From: Echinococcus granulosus
Taxonomy: Eukaryota > Platyhelminthes > Cestoda > Cyclophyllidea > Taeniidae
Direction of reading: 5' to 3'
Assembly (NCBI RefSeq): GCF_000524195.1
Contig: NW_020170434.1
Coordinates: 351,827-415,826 of the forward strand
Length of the DNA stretch: 64,000 nt
Shown: positions 50,001-63,791 of the stretch, one piece after another
Numbering within the stretch: position 1 is the first letter of the stretch
Layout of the letters: each line of letters opens with the position of its first letter
Program-made: the position numbers and the translations under genes
The notes under the pieces: model-generated
Told to the model about the DNA's origin: nothing
Seen by the model: only the letters and a program-made list of their open reading frames with translations
Databases searched by the model: none

Positions 50001-53000
50001 CGTTTTTTTCACAAAGTTATTTGCGTCTTCTCGTTACGATCAAAAAAGGGTTTTTAGCCAACTTCATCTTACCATTCGAATAATTCGCGTCCAAAGCTTG
50101 TGAATTTACACGTATCCCTTGATGAGTACCTTTTAATTTCTAAAGTGATCATTGAAATTTATCCCTGCTGGATAGATTCATGTATTCTGAACCCCCGATG
50201 GTACTCCCTTGGCTGTGAGTTATGCTTGGTTCCTTTTATTTGAACTCCATTTTCTCACCTCACCTTTTCTCCAATTTAAATGTTATTTTTTCCGTTGGGT
50301 AAGAAATTTTTCTGTTCTTTGATTTGTTATTACGATATTCAGTTGTATTTGGGTTACTCTTGGTTAATGACTGAAGCTTTTTTTCCTCCTCAAAATGTTA
50401 TTTCATTCCCAAACCCTCTCCGGAATATTGAGTGTTCTATAAATACACTTAGAATTGTTTTATTTGACGGCGATTTTCTAATAGAGCCACTTGTTCACTT
50501 TTCAGCGATAAGGTGCATCCATCTATATAAACTGACTTTTGAGTAGCTGGTGTTTTTCCTTTCCCACACTAGCACACCTCTGTTCCCACCGATGTTGTCA
50601 CCAGTTGTATCATCGTTTACGCATCCACTTACGCCACCGATGCAACACCAAGGCGCTCACTTCCACCCCTTCTCATTCGTGGCACCTCCACGGGTGATCT
50701 GATAATCACTTCTCCAGCCTCCTCCCATCGATTTCGAGGTCACTACGGAGCTGTCCTCGCCCTCCTCCATCCCTTCTCCTTCGCTCTCGATAGTACCACC
50801 TTTCGTCCTAATCTCTTCCTGTCTGGTGGGGATGATTTTGCCGTTCGTCTGTGGGATTTGGAAGCCATTCTTTTCGAAGATGAAGAGAAAGGAGAGACAA
50901 ATCCGTTGGCGGTGTTTTACAACCACGCTGCACCGATCATAGCGCTACTTGTGGGTCCTGTGACTAGGCCCTCCTCCCTTGCTGTGAGTTGGAAGTACTC
51001 AATTTAACTAAGGCCGATAGAAACGGAATGCTTGAAGGCGCTTTATTTTGGGTCGGCTTCATCCCTCTTAATGCAAATTGGGCAATTTTTTCGTCAAAAG
51101 TTAATACTAATGTCTCATTGATTGTCTTTGAGTAACCGTTTTCCTATTCCATTTGTCTCATTTCTGCTCCGATTAGGGTTGTGTGATCGTCGTGGCTGAT
51201 GACGGCACGGTGAGCGTCCTCTTCCCAAACGATAAATACACGCTTATTCGTGCTCGTACAGCCTCGGGGGGTTATGCAAACACTCCCGCCACCGTCCACG
51301 CCATCAGCTGGCGATTGGCTGAGATGCTGCTGCTGATTTTAGCAGCTGACGGCTCATTGGCCGTTTGGGATATTCGTTCGGGGCAGTTAGAACGGTAGGT
51401 TAGGGGTTTTGCTTCTAAACTGGCAAATTAATTTTCTGTACCCCCGTTTATTCAATCGCCTCTCGGTTCAGTTGTGAGATGGGGTCAACCGCAGTGGAGA
51501 TTTTCAACACCGGCTCCGAGACCTTTACAATCGGTTCCAGCCCTCTTCCCTCCCTCCCTTCGTTTTTTACCTGCCCAGCCAATCAGAGCGCTTCCGCAGC
51601 GAGTGTGAGTCATCGCACAGCGGCTGGACGGATCACGCGCCGAAATTCAGTCACTAACCAATCAGCACGCTTCCTGCCACCACTTCTCCTTCAAAGCGTT
51701 GGAATCAATGCTTGTGGGGGACCCGCCGCCTTTGTCTTTCATTTTGACCCCGAAGCACTCATTTCAAATCTCCTCTCCTCCGCTGTATCTTCAAAGGTGC
51801 AGTTGAAATGAATCCTACAATAAATTATTAGTGGAATTGGTTTATATAGATCGTTTTTGTCACAAACGCCTTTTTCTTGCAGGATATGGAGAGTACTGAA
51901 AATGACATTCTGTTGAGTTTGCAAGACTGTGGAAGCCTCGTGAAGTTCCTACTGTCTGTGATATATCCATGGTCTGATGATCCTTCAGCTGAATACGATG
52001 TGCAAGTTCTGGGGGCTTTGCAGTTGGCCAAGCGCCCACAAAAACCGCATTTAGGGTGCCTCTCTATGGCGGGTTATCTTACGCTACGCATCCCTTGTTA
52101 GTTAATTTTTTGCCTCTTTGCTCCTACTAATATAGAATTTTGTAGTATTTGCCACGCCTATCCTAAAATGTTCATAAATTCTTCATGTTCTTTAAATATA
52201 CCGCTTTTAACACTTATAAAGGCATCAGAGGCATCTTTGTATGATTTTGGATTAGGTCCACCAGACGCAATTGATAAAACAGATTATGATTCTTCCCTGT
52301 CGACGAAGGTCGTCACAAATCTTCGTCTCGTTCAAGTTGCTCTTGCGGACGCCTTGTGTTGCATGCCGGCTGATCGATTAGCCGAAATTTTTCCTTCATC
52401 TATCCCCATCGACTCCCTCTTAATAAGGTCGATTTGCTCTTCTACATCCTCCTCCTCCAACATTCTCCATCAGATGAGGTTGCACACCCTTCTGGCACGC
52501 TGGCAGACTAAGTGCCTGCATGTGAGTCAGGATTCTTAGCTTGCTTACTCATATGAGTAGCTTTTAAGTACCAAGTCGAATATTTTCCGGTGACAGATGC
52601 GTTATAGCGCCCGTACACTAACCTACTCCCTCCTGGACTCACTTTCAACTGAGGAGCGTCGCAATCTCGTTAATCAATGGGTTCGCTTCCTCCCCGAGGT
52701 CAAAAATCTCCCAGAAAGCATCCATGCGACAACCAACGGCATAGTCAATGGCGCTCCAACGCACCGAAGTGCTGCCAATCACATTGACGCGGCTGGATCA
52801 ACCGACACACCAACAGCTTTAGATTGTTGCGAGAGTCAGGAGTTGCTAAAAATGTCGATTAAGTTGGAAAGTGGGATTTTCGATTCATTTGCATTTGGAC
52901 CGTCTCGACCGTTGAATGCATCGTCGGTGCATCGGTATCGCGTTGCGGTGAGTCTGCTTATTTATTAAACAGCAATGTAGGATATCGAACTTAGGATTCA

Positions 53001-56000
53001 GGCTTCCATGCTTCTTCCATCTTCTTAAATCCTCTTTAAGGCAGGGGACTCCTGTTATCAATTCCTTTGTTTACATATGCCTTTCAAAGGAATATTTCAA
53101 GGTATTTTGGTTGTGCGGATGCTATTAGATATACCTGTCTGGAAGCTGCTTTCATTAGGTGACACTGGTAGCCTATCTAACATGATCAGAGGTCTGCGTT
53201 TTCACTCGCCCGATTCACGTATCACCTTTCAGAACTGCGCGATCCTCATCCTTGCCGCCATAGCAACACGAGTCGTCTCGGAGCATTTGAGTCCCGCCTT
53301 AGCAGCACGTGACCTCTGCGTGGAGCTGAATTATCCTCCAACCTCTGCTGCGGCTTCCCTCTCGCCCTACTATCATCCCCTCCCGCCTGAGGTCAAGATC
53401 ACGACTACAGTGATGGAGGACGAGGTGTTTAGACGCATTGCCTCCGCCCTCATGGTCTTTCTTGGTAGGGTGACATCTCATCGTGCGCTTAAATTCATTT
53501 GGGTCAGTCTTGCGCACTAGTGTGTGCTCGTTGTCAGCAGCTGCCTTCGACTTGTGCTAGAATTTCCTTCAGTTATTGCGATTTCGGTGAGCCAATCTCT
53601 GACCTTACCCCACTGCATCATTGTTTGTGAGGGAATCTGGGTAATCTGTCTCTTCCCTTTTGGTAGCAATTATTTATTCGGTTGTTTATCCTGTCTGTCT
53701 TGTAGACTACACACCCCCAGACGGAACCAAGCGACAGGCGCTGGCCCAAGTTGCCTCTCCCATCCGTCGCACTGCCATTGATTTCCTCGGTCGGGGATTT
53801 CCACTGTGGGAGCCCTACGTGGACACAGCACATCTCCTCAACTCCTTACTCAGTCTAATCGCAAGCGAAGTCGGCCAGCTGGCGGAGTATGTCAGTGCTC
53901 TTACTGCCTATTCAAATTCAGTAGCATTCGATAGTCTAAAAATTTCATACAATTTTCTCCGTAGTACATCATAAAATGAAGATAAGTGTTCTCTGCTACC
54001 TTCTTCCTTCTTTGACCTCGAATCTGTGCAAGAAGAAACACCTTTGAAACAGTCAAAACAGGCGAATCGGTCGACGGAAAGTTTTGAAGGACCTCATACT
54101 TTCGCTACCACGGTTCACGAGATGCTAGGCACTTTAGCCAATGATAATAGACCGATACCACTTTTTACATTTCTTCAAGTGACTCTTCTTGAAATGAAAC
54201 TTGGAGGCATCACTGGAGACATGATTGAAAACCTAACTAACTCTACTTGCTCTTGAATTCCGTGATTACTTCCGCGCCTATTCAGTGCTATTCACTTCGC
54301 CTGTAGTATTCGATAACCCCCCCCCCTCCCAAGGACGTTCGTTTTTGCGTGAATTTTGCGTTCCCTTCGGCATTTCCTGCTTGAATCGTTTCGCTGCCCT
54401 ATTCCGTGCTCAGGCCGCGTCATTGATCTAAGCCATAAGATCTTACGTGTAACATCACAGTTGTCGTTGTATCAACACCTCACAACTTCATGTCACCACC
54501 GTATAGGCTGATTCTGTTGCATATACTCCGCTTCCTTCCCAGCGTTGCGACTAATTTTCTACCTCGGTCAGCCCAGTGAAGTCCAACTGAAGTGAAAGGA
54601 GGAAGACCTTGCGAGGACCTTCCATTCTGGTGAAACAATTTCCACCCCCAGCAGCAGCAGTCGGTTTGACTGCTTCTGTTTGCCACTTCCTACTAGTGGA
54701 CTGCTTTGTGGAGAATTATTTCCTCGGCACTGCTTCAATACACAGAAGAAGCCTTTCCTACTCTATCCGTTCTTTTTTTCTTCCTCATACGAACATCACT
54801 AGCTGTTCTTATTTTCCACTTTCTCGCCATTTTAAGGCCACTTAATCATTGATCTGAATTGTCTTTATTTTCGCTTTATTCGGCCCCAACCTTCCCAGAC
54901 ACCGCGGATTTAGCGTTCCACGGAAGATATCTTTCTTATATAGCAACTAGCGTAGGCTGTCAGTTTCTTTGAAGGGACTAAAAGTGCTTGGTCATATTCT
55001 ACTGATGTAGAAATATGGAAGGAGCTTGATTTTCTACCTACGGAAAGGCTAGCAGACTAGATCCGGTGTGGAAGCTGATTTCCGAATTCGTTCTAACATA
55101 TCGCAGCAGTACCATCTATCACCAGTCTGATTCTGCGGTCCGTTCTATAGCAGAAGGCTCATGTCAGCTAGGTTAGAAAGGTGTTTTGGGTGTTTCTACT
55201 TCCTTCATATTCTTTCTCTTTCCAGTCTTCAACCAGGCGAGGTGTTCAATGGACAACGCGACGTGGCTCGCGCTTCCCGTCAGGCGTTGTGGCGCTTGAC
55301 TTTCACTCGACCTCACCTGGTCATCCTCACCCTCTCCCTCATGCTGCGTCGACTGGGTCCACAGACTCTGAATGCGATGCTCACTTCTAACGCTACTGCT
55401 GTTGACGCAGGCAATACCTCGGCGGAGATTGGTGGCAACTCACAGCGACTACTGCGGGTGGTGGTGTCGTCTCCGGCACTAGCGTCTCCAATTTTCGCTG
55501 TAAACTCGGGTTCAGAGTTGTCAAGGCATCTTAGTGAGTTGGGTGGAAGGCGCTCATTGCTAAAGATTTTTTCTTAAGGAGTCGTGATTTGCAACCATTG
55601 TGCCGAATCAGATTGTTATTTTTTTGTGGGTAAAACCGTTCCCTTAAAATTTATACTTTATAACTGAACTACCTCCATCAGTCAGCCAATCAGGAGTTCG
55701 CTCATTTTGAACCCACAAAATTGCTCACCTCAATTAAGAATAACTTTTATCACATCGTCAATGGCCTATTTCGGACCGGATTGGTCGGATTTGCATGAAA
55801 TATTTTCTTCTTTGATTTCAGATAAAAGCGTCAGAAATCCTTCCCAACCAACCAATCAGGCTGCAGGAACTGGTCAGCCGCTGCCGCTGCTAAAGGCCGC
55901 AGTGGAGGTGTTGCGCGTGCTCACAGAGCTGAGCAGTCGTCGCGGTGTCGAGATGACTCCCATTTTACCTGAATTGGTGGAAGTTGTGTTAGTGTGCGTT

Positions 56001-57328
56001 GACCGGACCCGACTGAGGGAGAGGGGCCTCCATGCTGTCTTTCCTATCCTTCAACGGTACGGTTTTAATTCAGTAGCATTTTTTGTACTGGAAATTAGTC
56101 CTGGTTGTTTCGAATCTCGTTTTGATGTTGATAGAGGTTTGACGTTTGGTAGACCTCACAAGTGGTGTGATTTTGGCGGTCCTTGGTCGAATTTAGGCTG
56201 TTCATGGTGTAAAACCACGCACATCTTCCATCTCTGACGTGAAAACTATTATCAGATTGCAATTGGATGATGATTGTGTCATCCACACAACATTGGAATG
56301 ATTTCTGATGTTGTAAGGTTGGTAGGATGGAATGCGAGGTCATAGCCATCCATCCAGCTGGTGTGGAGGCTGCAGTGTCATCTCCGGGACTGCCAGTTGT
56401 CTTGGCCCACTTTTGTGCTGATAATCCCAACACCGAAAACGATGGAAGTTGGTAAAGGGGTTTGAACGACTCCCCCTTGGGGCAGAGACGAAAATGATGC
56501 GATGGATTCGGGTTACGGTGGGCGACTTCTCCATATCAGCGATAACTCGCAAATTTTTTCCCCACAACACATCCGCTGTTGGAGGGTTGCATTGTTGTAT
56601 GTCGGCTGCTCTGCGCGAGGCGTGTTTCTGTTAGCTTCAAAGACGCTACCCTGTCCAGATGGGCCAGGAGGGTCATTTGATTGGCTGGAAGTAATCGGCC
56701 AATCTTGAGCGTTTTTTCACTTGGAACCTATTGATGAAGCCTAAAATTTTTCCTCCAGATTCCACTCAGTGGACAGCCACACTAGAGCTCAGAAGGTCTG
56801 TGTCGGTGGCACCAACGGAATGCTCATTTTCTTCGACTTCAAGAGCGGCAGATATAACGTAAGTGCTCCACTTCGTTTCCTGGCGAGTTGTCTCCCCTCT
56901 CAGGGCTGTGCACCGCTCCTGCCTTCTCCGTATTTCTTTGTAGTCTACAAGCGCCCACAACGCACCAATCACGGCCGTCTGTTTCAACTCCGAGGGTCGA
57001 CAACTTGCCTCCTATTCAATGCAGGAAAACACTATCAAAACCTGGCAGGTGAGTGCTTCCACACCCTTTGAATCGTTCATCGTTGGAGGATCTACTAAAT
57101 TATGATTCACCCCTTCTACCTGGTTTACAGCTCTTCTCGACCGGTCTTTTTGGAATTGGTAGCCAACAGGTGCGAGCGTTGAATACTTACCCCATTCGAC
57201 CCCTTCAGCGTCCAGGCAGCTCAACAGCCGCCGCCTTGGACCCCACAGAGATCGTGCTGACATGGCCCGAACCGGGAGTGGTGAATGTGCTGCATGCTGA
57301 TGTTCTCATTCGCTCCGTGACCCTGTAG
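44021..57328 (+). CDS. WDR7: WD repeat-containing protein 7 / rabconnectin-3 beta
   Basis: About 20 exons. Phased ones include 44021-44185, 44215-44327, 45309-45390, 45425-45593, 47453-47523, 47879-48027, 48112-48181, 48270-48459, 48760-about 48870, 50573-50983, 51177-51394 and about 51472-51796. Further exons lie near 51883-52090, 52222-52520, 52597-52948, 53158-53464, 53705-53890, 55214-55530, 55822-56056, 56760-56860, 56944-57047 and 57131-57328. The start VVPIVSWSKQCPLHEISEVL and the N-terminal WD repeats (VTGASSGELIIWTF, TNELAIWNWEDG, SGGDDFAVRLWDLE, AADGSLAVWDIRSGQLERCE) match WDR7. So do the middle (SPIRRTAIDFLGRGFPLWEPY) and the last WD repeats (APITAVCFNSEGRQLASYS). The length and exon order fit the 1,400-1,500 residue family. 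Rabconnectin-3 alpha and beta assemble and regulate the V-ATPase on synaptic vesicles and endolysosomes. The second intron-like gap, 44186-44214, is 29 nt. Exons around 54-55.2 kb are uncertain. Confidence 0.92.
48871..50572 (+). other. Large intron of WDR7 rich in ATTGG words
   Basis: This 1.7 kb intron lies between the exon ending LTEVAFFN and the exon starting HTSVPTDVV. It is T-rich and repeats ATTGG(C/T) several times (near 49088, 49275, 49550, 49735 and 49918). No separate gene or long repeat is visible. Confidence 0.45.
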
Positions 57329-59246
57329 ACTTGGGCGGGGGAGGGTTGGGGGGGCGGAGGATGACTTTTTATTGTGTACAGGTGCCTGTCTGAAAATTGG
57401 TTATTCCCCTCCTCTTTTATTCTATCTACTTACCTGTCTCTTTATTCGTTTGTCATTCTGCCGGTCTTTCGTTGTGTGGCAGATGTTGTGAGATGTCCTT
57501 CCTTTTTCTATCAACTTGATGTGGTGATGTGTTTACCCTGATCATATGCATCGATAATTATTCCACCCAAGAAGTGATGAGTTCTTTTCCACTTACTGGG
57601 CGTTTTCTTGCGTCGAGTCACCAGTGAGTTCGACGGACCTGGTAGCTGAGGCTGCACCGTCAATCAGATCAGTCTTCTCCATCGAGGACTTTTGAAGGGG
57701 AGAAGTGGTGGAGGTTTCACAACAATGGTAGTATTGGTGAGCCTCTCTCTCCCCCCAATGGGCACAGGTCTGGACGATGGATTTGAGTGCCACAGAAGTG
57801 ATCTCGGATTCTACCGTCAACAACGGAAAATCTTGTCGACAAAGTGTTGGCTGATGACTAGTGTGAAGTAGCACACAGCGAGTTGGTATTTGATGGGTGT
57901 ATGTGTAGTGGTTCGGGGCTCTGCTTAGTTGCGTGTCAATAATTGCGGGCTGTTCCGATCTGCGCGGGTCGTATCACTACTCTGCCACATTGGCGTATTA
58001 CAACCTCAAAAAACACTGGAGGTGAGGTATTGGTTGTGGTGACAATGAAACCCTACCCAAAAAGGCAAATGTCTCGATTTCTATGGATAGTTATACAAAT
58101 TTTGACGTCGCCGAAGGAAAGTAACGGATGTGGATGAACAAATCGGGGAAGACGCTTAAGAGAAAGTGTTCAAAATAGTGTCCACCGCAATCGGTGACCT
58201 GCAAGAGGGCCGTTAATCACCGAAGCGATACCAAAGATGACCATTCCAAAGGATCTGTTTTGCAACTGTCTACGGTACCTTAACAGATGAAGTCTCCTGT
58301 GCTTTTCTGCTAGAAAACTGAGGTCCTCACGGCATTGGGGAGTAAAAAATAACGAGAAGAAATAGGTGCAAAAATGCCTTGTTTCTTTATTAAAAAGCTT
58401 TGCTTCTGGTCTACTTTTCCTGCAATTAGCTACTAAAATATGAGCTGGTTTGGTTGTAGGACCCTATTCGGTATTAAGCACCGGAAAGTCAATGCGTTTT
58501 TCCCTACTATTTCGTTACTTCTCTTAAAGGGGCGAAAACCAATTTTTCAGTTGCACTGGTGACATTAAAATCACCTATCTACTCAAAGTCAAGAAAATTT
58601 TGGGCACGACATCTTTTGTTTATACGTGGTTGTTGTAAGGGCTGACATATGATAAAGTAGGAGAGCCATCAAGGACGGAGTCAAAAATAGGAGATTGAAT
58701 AAGGGAAACAAATGAATCACCTTGGCAAAAGATAGATTACCCAACCTGTTTTTTGAATTTCAAAATTAACCTCATTTGCAGTAAATATGGTAACAATTTG
58801 GGCTCATTTTATATGGCTATATGAGATCATATTAGTAAACACTGAGCGCAAAATATCTCTAAACTGTTATAGAATGACTCACAGCCTGTAGTCTCTATAA
58901 ATAATCAGGTATCGTAATCTATTTTGATGAGCTGTTGTTATTATGCACAGCTACTTTATGCTTAAATGTGACCTATCTTTTGCCACAATTCGAACTTGTC
59001 GGCTGCACTTTATTTGTTTTTTGATTTTCCGAATCAAATGTAATCACAGCCTAAAATAGCTTAAAAGTTAATGTTTCCCTTAATAATCAATTTTTTAAAC
59101 GGTAAATTTTCAATATTTTATGTAAAACCATATAGTGCTTGCGGTTGGTTTTAATACATGTTGCTTTATTCTACATTTAAGTCAATAAAACTCGCTATAT
59201 ACATGGTAGGAAAAACCCATCCTAATTTGTTTTATTTCCCTAAAGG
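57329..59246. other. Intergenic between WDR7 and the GPR158-like gene
   Basis: It begins with a G-rich stretch just after the WDR7 stop. A minus-strand frame at 57593-57874 is open but has no recognised domain. The right half is AT-rich and must contain the promoter and 5' UTR of the receptor gene; an AATAAA at about 59182 is in the wrong place to serve a visible gene. Confidence 0.4.
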
Positions 59247-62200
59247 ATGAAAATTTCCAAATCTCACAAAGAAGATGCTCTTACTTTCCTGGTCGTCATC
59301 ATCGTCAGCCTTCTTACCGTCCTACTCCCCGTCTTACACCACACCACCGCACTCAGTCCCTACAGTTGGTACCCTCGCGATAACTTTGACCTTATTATGG
59401 AGAAGATGAGTCGTGCTAACCCTAACAACTGCAAATATCTGTCCGAGGCTGATCTCACCCTCCCCACCACCACCATCAGCCAAATGCCCAAGTACAACCA
59501 AATTCCTCTTCAGGTGTGGTATGCCAACCGTTCGAAGCTGTTGCACCTACACAACCTTGCTCTTAATCGCGCCTTCTTCTTCTCCTACATACTCCAACGT
59601 TTAAATGACACACGAACTGGACCCGCCTTGCTGCCATCCCACATTTATTACTACTTCTCGGGAGCTGCTGACATCTCTTCGGCACCGAATGCTGTCAACA
59701 CCAGTGGAATTTATATGGACACGAATTGCTCATATGCTAGCTGGTATATAGAACTCGGTTCCATTACCAAACATATTGTAGCGCGTTCCAATTTTTCGCC
59801 ATATTTATTATGACCACTCTTCCACTTCAGACGCCACAGCGTATTTTATGCTTCTAAAATCTACTCCAAAACCAAAAAAGAATAATATATTCTAATGTCC
59901 CGTAGAGTGTGAGAAGGCATTTGTGCCCACATGCACTAATGTCTAACACGGATCATGGCAAATTTGCGGTGTAGTCAACCACGTAAACCCTAATAATGGC
60001 CTTTTGTGATTTTCCTGCTGGTTTAAGGCAAGAAGATACTTAAAAACAAGTGAATTTCTCATGTCATCTAGCAGAGATTCTTAACTAAAGTGGAATCTGT
60101 CCTTATTTCCTCCGAATTTGGCCTGCATGACTGAGCGACCTAAGGCCTTCTTTGTGTATATTTACCACTTCTACCACCACAGCACCCCGAATTATCTCTA
60201 AAGATGTAGTAGAGTTTGTTAGCAATATAGAGTTGTTGTTGCCAAATTACAGAGATGGCACCCTCTGATAAGGTTCTGATGTTACAGGTATGTGTCGGAC
60301 AGTGTGAATACAACTTTCCCATTATTTGCACCGGTTACGAGGAGACTGGATGATTGGAATGATGAGACAAATTTTCTAAGGATACCGACAAATAATACAA
60401 TTGAGGTAAGACACTACTTCTGTGATATTTAAGTAAAACCGCTGTCAATTGCCTAAATGGAAAACGTTGAGTGTTTCATATTGGCTTTATTTGGCAGTAG
60501 GCAGTCGCAAACCAGCTACACCTAATAATTTTATGAAAAGGATGAATCCAGAAGTTGCCGCTACCTTGGTTGACTGTTTAGTGCCTGTTTGAGGTCACTT
60601 AAACATCCGCTAAACATGTCGTCTCGAAAAACAATCGGCAACCCACCAAATAAGGTGCAGTGATACAACCAAAAAGGGAGCCTACCACGGGTTGTGTGTA
60701 TTTGCATACAAGGGCCAATGCGTATGGTTAAGAGTTGTTTACAGTGGCACCGTCCTGATATAATGTAAGCATTGGCTGACTTCAACGGGTGTCAACTTAC
60801 GACTTGGGTATCACGACAACCTTGACACGACTTTTTAAATTTGGCTAGTTTGAAATTATTTATGGACTCCAAGGTTCCATGGCGGGCTTAAATATTACCT
60901 TTGGAAAACAAACTTTCGTGGCCTTCATTATTGCATTGGGATAACTGCAGGCATCAACGACACAGTCTCTGTTTTCCACTTCCTGGTGTCCGAAGTAAAA
61001 ATAGGGGAAAGAGGAGCCAAAAGACAGATATGATCCGGAGGGGCTCCTGTCCCTCATGTCTTGATGGCGAAGGCGGTGTAAAAGTTGTAAGATAATATGC
61101 AAGATCTTCTCTTTTTCAGGGTTTTGCCACTATTTCTTATGTCCAGATATAAACCATTGCATTGGATTAAGAAATTTGTAGCGGAAAAGGTTAAAACAAT
61201 GCATCAATTGTGGAGTAAAATGAAGTAGGGAAGCTAGATTATTTTCCCATTCTGAACCGGAAAGTGATTAAATTGAGTTTTCGGAATAATTTTTTTATTT
61301 GTAGACTAACCACTACTAAACAAATTCTGCACAAGTTGGTTGTGTACGCCTACTTATAATTAAAAGGTAGCATTTCTTTTTGAAGTCGACTGACATGGGG
61401 GCAGGTCCGTACAGCAATTACACGGCGCCGTGGTATCGCAACAACTTCTTCATCCACGACACCGAAATGGGTATTAACTTCATTCCAGACAATCGAGGCA
61501 CCGCAATTGGGAAAAATCAATACGCTACACGAACCCGCCTCGCTGACCTCTATGGCAACCTGGTGGAGATGTTGGAGGCTTTTAATTTTTTTGGGCCCAA
61601 CGCTCCGGGTATTAAGGAGACCTTCCTTCCAGTTAGGTTCACTCGACCCTACTACGACTGCGGTCATAGCAATCGGTGGATTGTGAGTGCGGTCTCTGCC
61701 CTGTCGGACTACATGCCCCGCTACTCACCGATCGACCGTTTGCGGGGACCCAGGTGGGTGGGTGGAGGTGGTAGCCTAATGAAAAATGCCGAAAAATATT
61801 CAAATTAGTTACTTGTATCACTTGTATTAATTTTTCAGCCAAGAGTATTTTCGTGCTTACAAATTTTTAGTTTTAAGTTCATCTCACATCATTGGCATTT
61901 ATCTTGTGAAACTCGAAATTTGTCGATTTTATTTGAGCGTGGAAGCCTTCTAAATTTTCTCTTTATCAATCAGAGTCATGTCTTACTTAGTCCAAATTCG
62001 CTGACTAATTTCCAACTCCTCTTTGAAACCGCATTAAACCGTACTGGGATGGGAAACATTTGATTACCAACATTTGTAAGGTGCGCCTGCTCACATCCTA
62101 GACTCGACGCCCCTTGAAAATAGAGTCTTCCGATTTAGTAAAATGTCGTAATGGTCTTTATCAATTCTTCCAATGCTTTATTTTAGAATGGTGGGTGTAA

Positions 62201-63791
62201 CAGTGACCAGCATGGATTTCCTTCGCATTGACTTCAATCCCTGTCCGCAAAGTATGGGAAATCCCGACTATTTCTTGGCCGGAACAGCTCGCTGCAAACC
62301 CAGCACAATGGTAAATTTCTACCGTCCTTACTCGCTAAGCATAAAGTCTTTACTAACAATCACCTTTTTAGTGTGTTCCTCTTTCTGGCTACGGATTTGC
62401 TCGCGGCGGCTATGAGTGTGTCTGTCAGCCGGGCTATCGTCTCCCAATGCAACAGAATGGCCCCTTCAGGGGCATTGATATAGAACAGGCAACGGAAGAG
62501 GAATATAAAAACGGTTTTGACTGCCTCCCTGTTGGCTGGAGACAGGTAGTTCCCCACGAAATTGCAAAAGACCGTCTTCAAAGTGCAGGAGGAGACCAGA
62601 TTCCTGTCCAGCGACCTCGAAGATCACCATGGTACTCAACACCGCTTGAGTTTGTGACATTGCCGACAAATTATTTATCTTTGCGTAAGAAAGGCCTTTC
62701 AAAATGTGCATGCTACTGAATTCTCGCTGGTAGATTAATTTTGCATTTTTCTCCATCACAGAAATGACAAGGTTTTTGAACAAATTTGGATTTCTAAACG
62801 CCAAAAAAATGTCCCCACTGGATGACATCTTCCACAAAGTTGATGATACTGCTGGCCATCATGATGCAAGGCCAGTGGAGCCATCCCTTGAGATTAAGTC
62901 AATGTATCAGGGAGTGAACAGAAGCCGTTCATTAGCCCGCCGCACAAGGAATTGGAGCCATCGCGCCGCAAGTGGTGGACTCGCAGTCGTAGTGAAGAGG
63001 AAGCGCAGGGATGTGGACATCCCATTCTACTACCTTGGCAATGGCTACACGTTTAATGAGGAAGCCTACAATGAAGTAAGTTGAGCAAGGGTCAATGTTT
63101 GATTACACCACACAAAATTGCTTCAAATCCGTCAACCAAATCAATGAAATATTTTTTATCTAAATTACATATTAGTGGATACGACTTTTTAATAATTTTT
63201 TGTGTCACACAAAGGTCATTCGGCTAATCGCCTACATAGACACCGTGACCCCGGAAAATTGTGCCTCAAAGAGTCCGGCTGAATTGCAGATGCCTTCAGG
63301 TGTCAGCTACGGCGCTGAAGCACAATTTGAAATGGAGGGACGCGTGGCTCTGCGGCTGGCGCACTTTCTCTCCGCCTACTACCAAAACAACATTGTGGGG
63401 GAGCTCTACGGTAATCTGAGAGTAGGTTTTTTTGTAAATATGGCTCTAATATTCTCTCAATAAACTGTGTTACTGCATGCAGGGATCGAGAAAATCTAAT
63501 TTGAAGCACTTACAAGTAGAAATGTTTTTATTTCGGTAGTCGGGTGTTCCACTCAACCGGTTCGAGCTGTTTGGAGAGGTGTACGCGAACGTTCTGTCAA
63601 GCTTTCAAATCGTCTCTTCGGGCATCTTTTTTGACCGTCAAGCTTTTGTCGACCACGAGGGAATCACGTGGGATCTCTTTGCTCCTTTCGCCTACAAGCC
63701 CAGCATGGCTACACAAGTGGCCGAAGCCATTGACATGAGTGCTCGTGACCACCGAAACTACACCGAACAGGCGTGGTTTCGGGTGCTTAAG
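59247..63791 (+). CDS. GPR158/GPR179-like receptor, N-terminal ectodomain (3' part outside the window)
   Basis: Eight exons join in phase: 59247-59743, 60288-60405, 61386-61753, 62187-62310, 62372-62684, 62762-63075, 63215-63421 and 63540-63791. The start codon is followed by a hydrophobic signal segment (FLVVIIVSLLTVLLPVL). A cache-like domain (RAFFFSYILQRL, TTFPLFAPVTRRLDDW, APWYRNNFFIHDTEMG) leads to a Cys-rich segment (RPYYDCGHSNRWIVSAVSAL, VTSMDFLRIDFNPCP, CVPLSGYGFARGGYECVCQP). This is the ectodomain layout of GPR158/179 (the metabotropic glycine receptor group) and of invertebrate relatives such as Drosophila Smog. A basic linker then leads into a second cache-like unit (EMEGRVALRLAHFLSAYY, EGITWDLFAPFAYKPS). 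Several N-glycosylation sites fit an extracellular location. The seven-helix part is not in the window. Confidence 0.82.

Noticed and set aside
57593..57874. Minus-strand frame of 93 codons after WDR7
   Set aside because: No recognised domain and no partner exon found; it could be a terminal exon, but the sequence alone does not support it.
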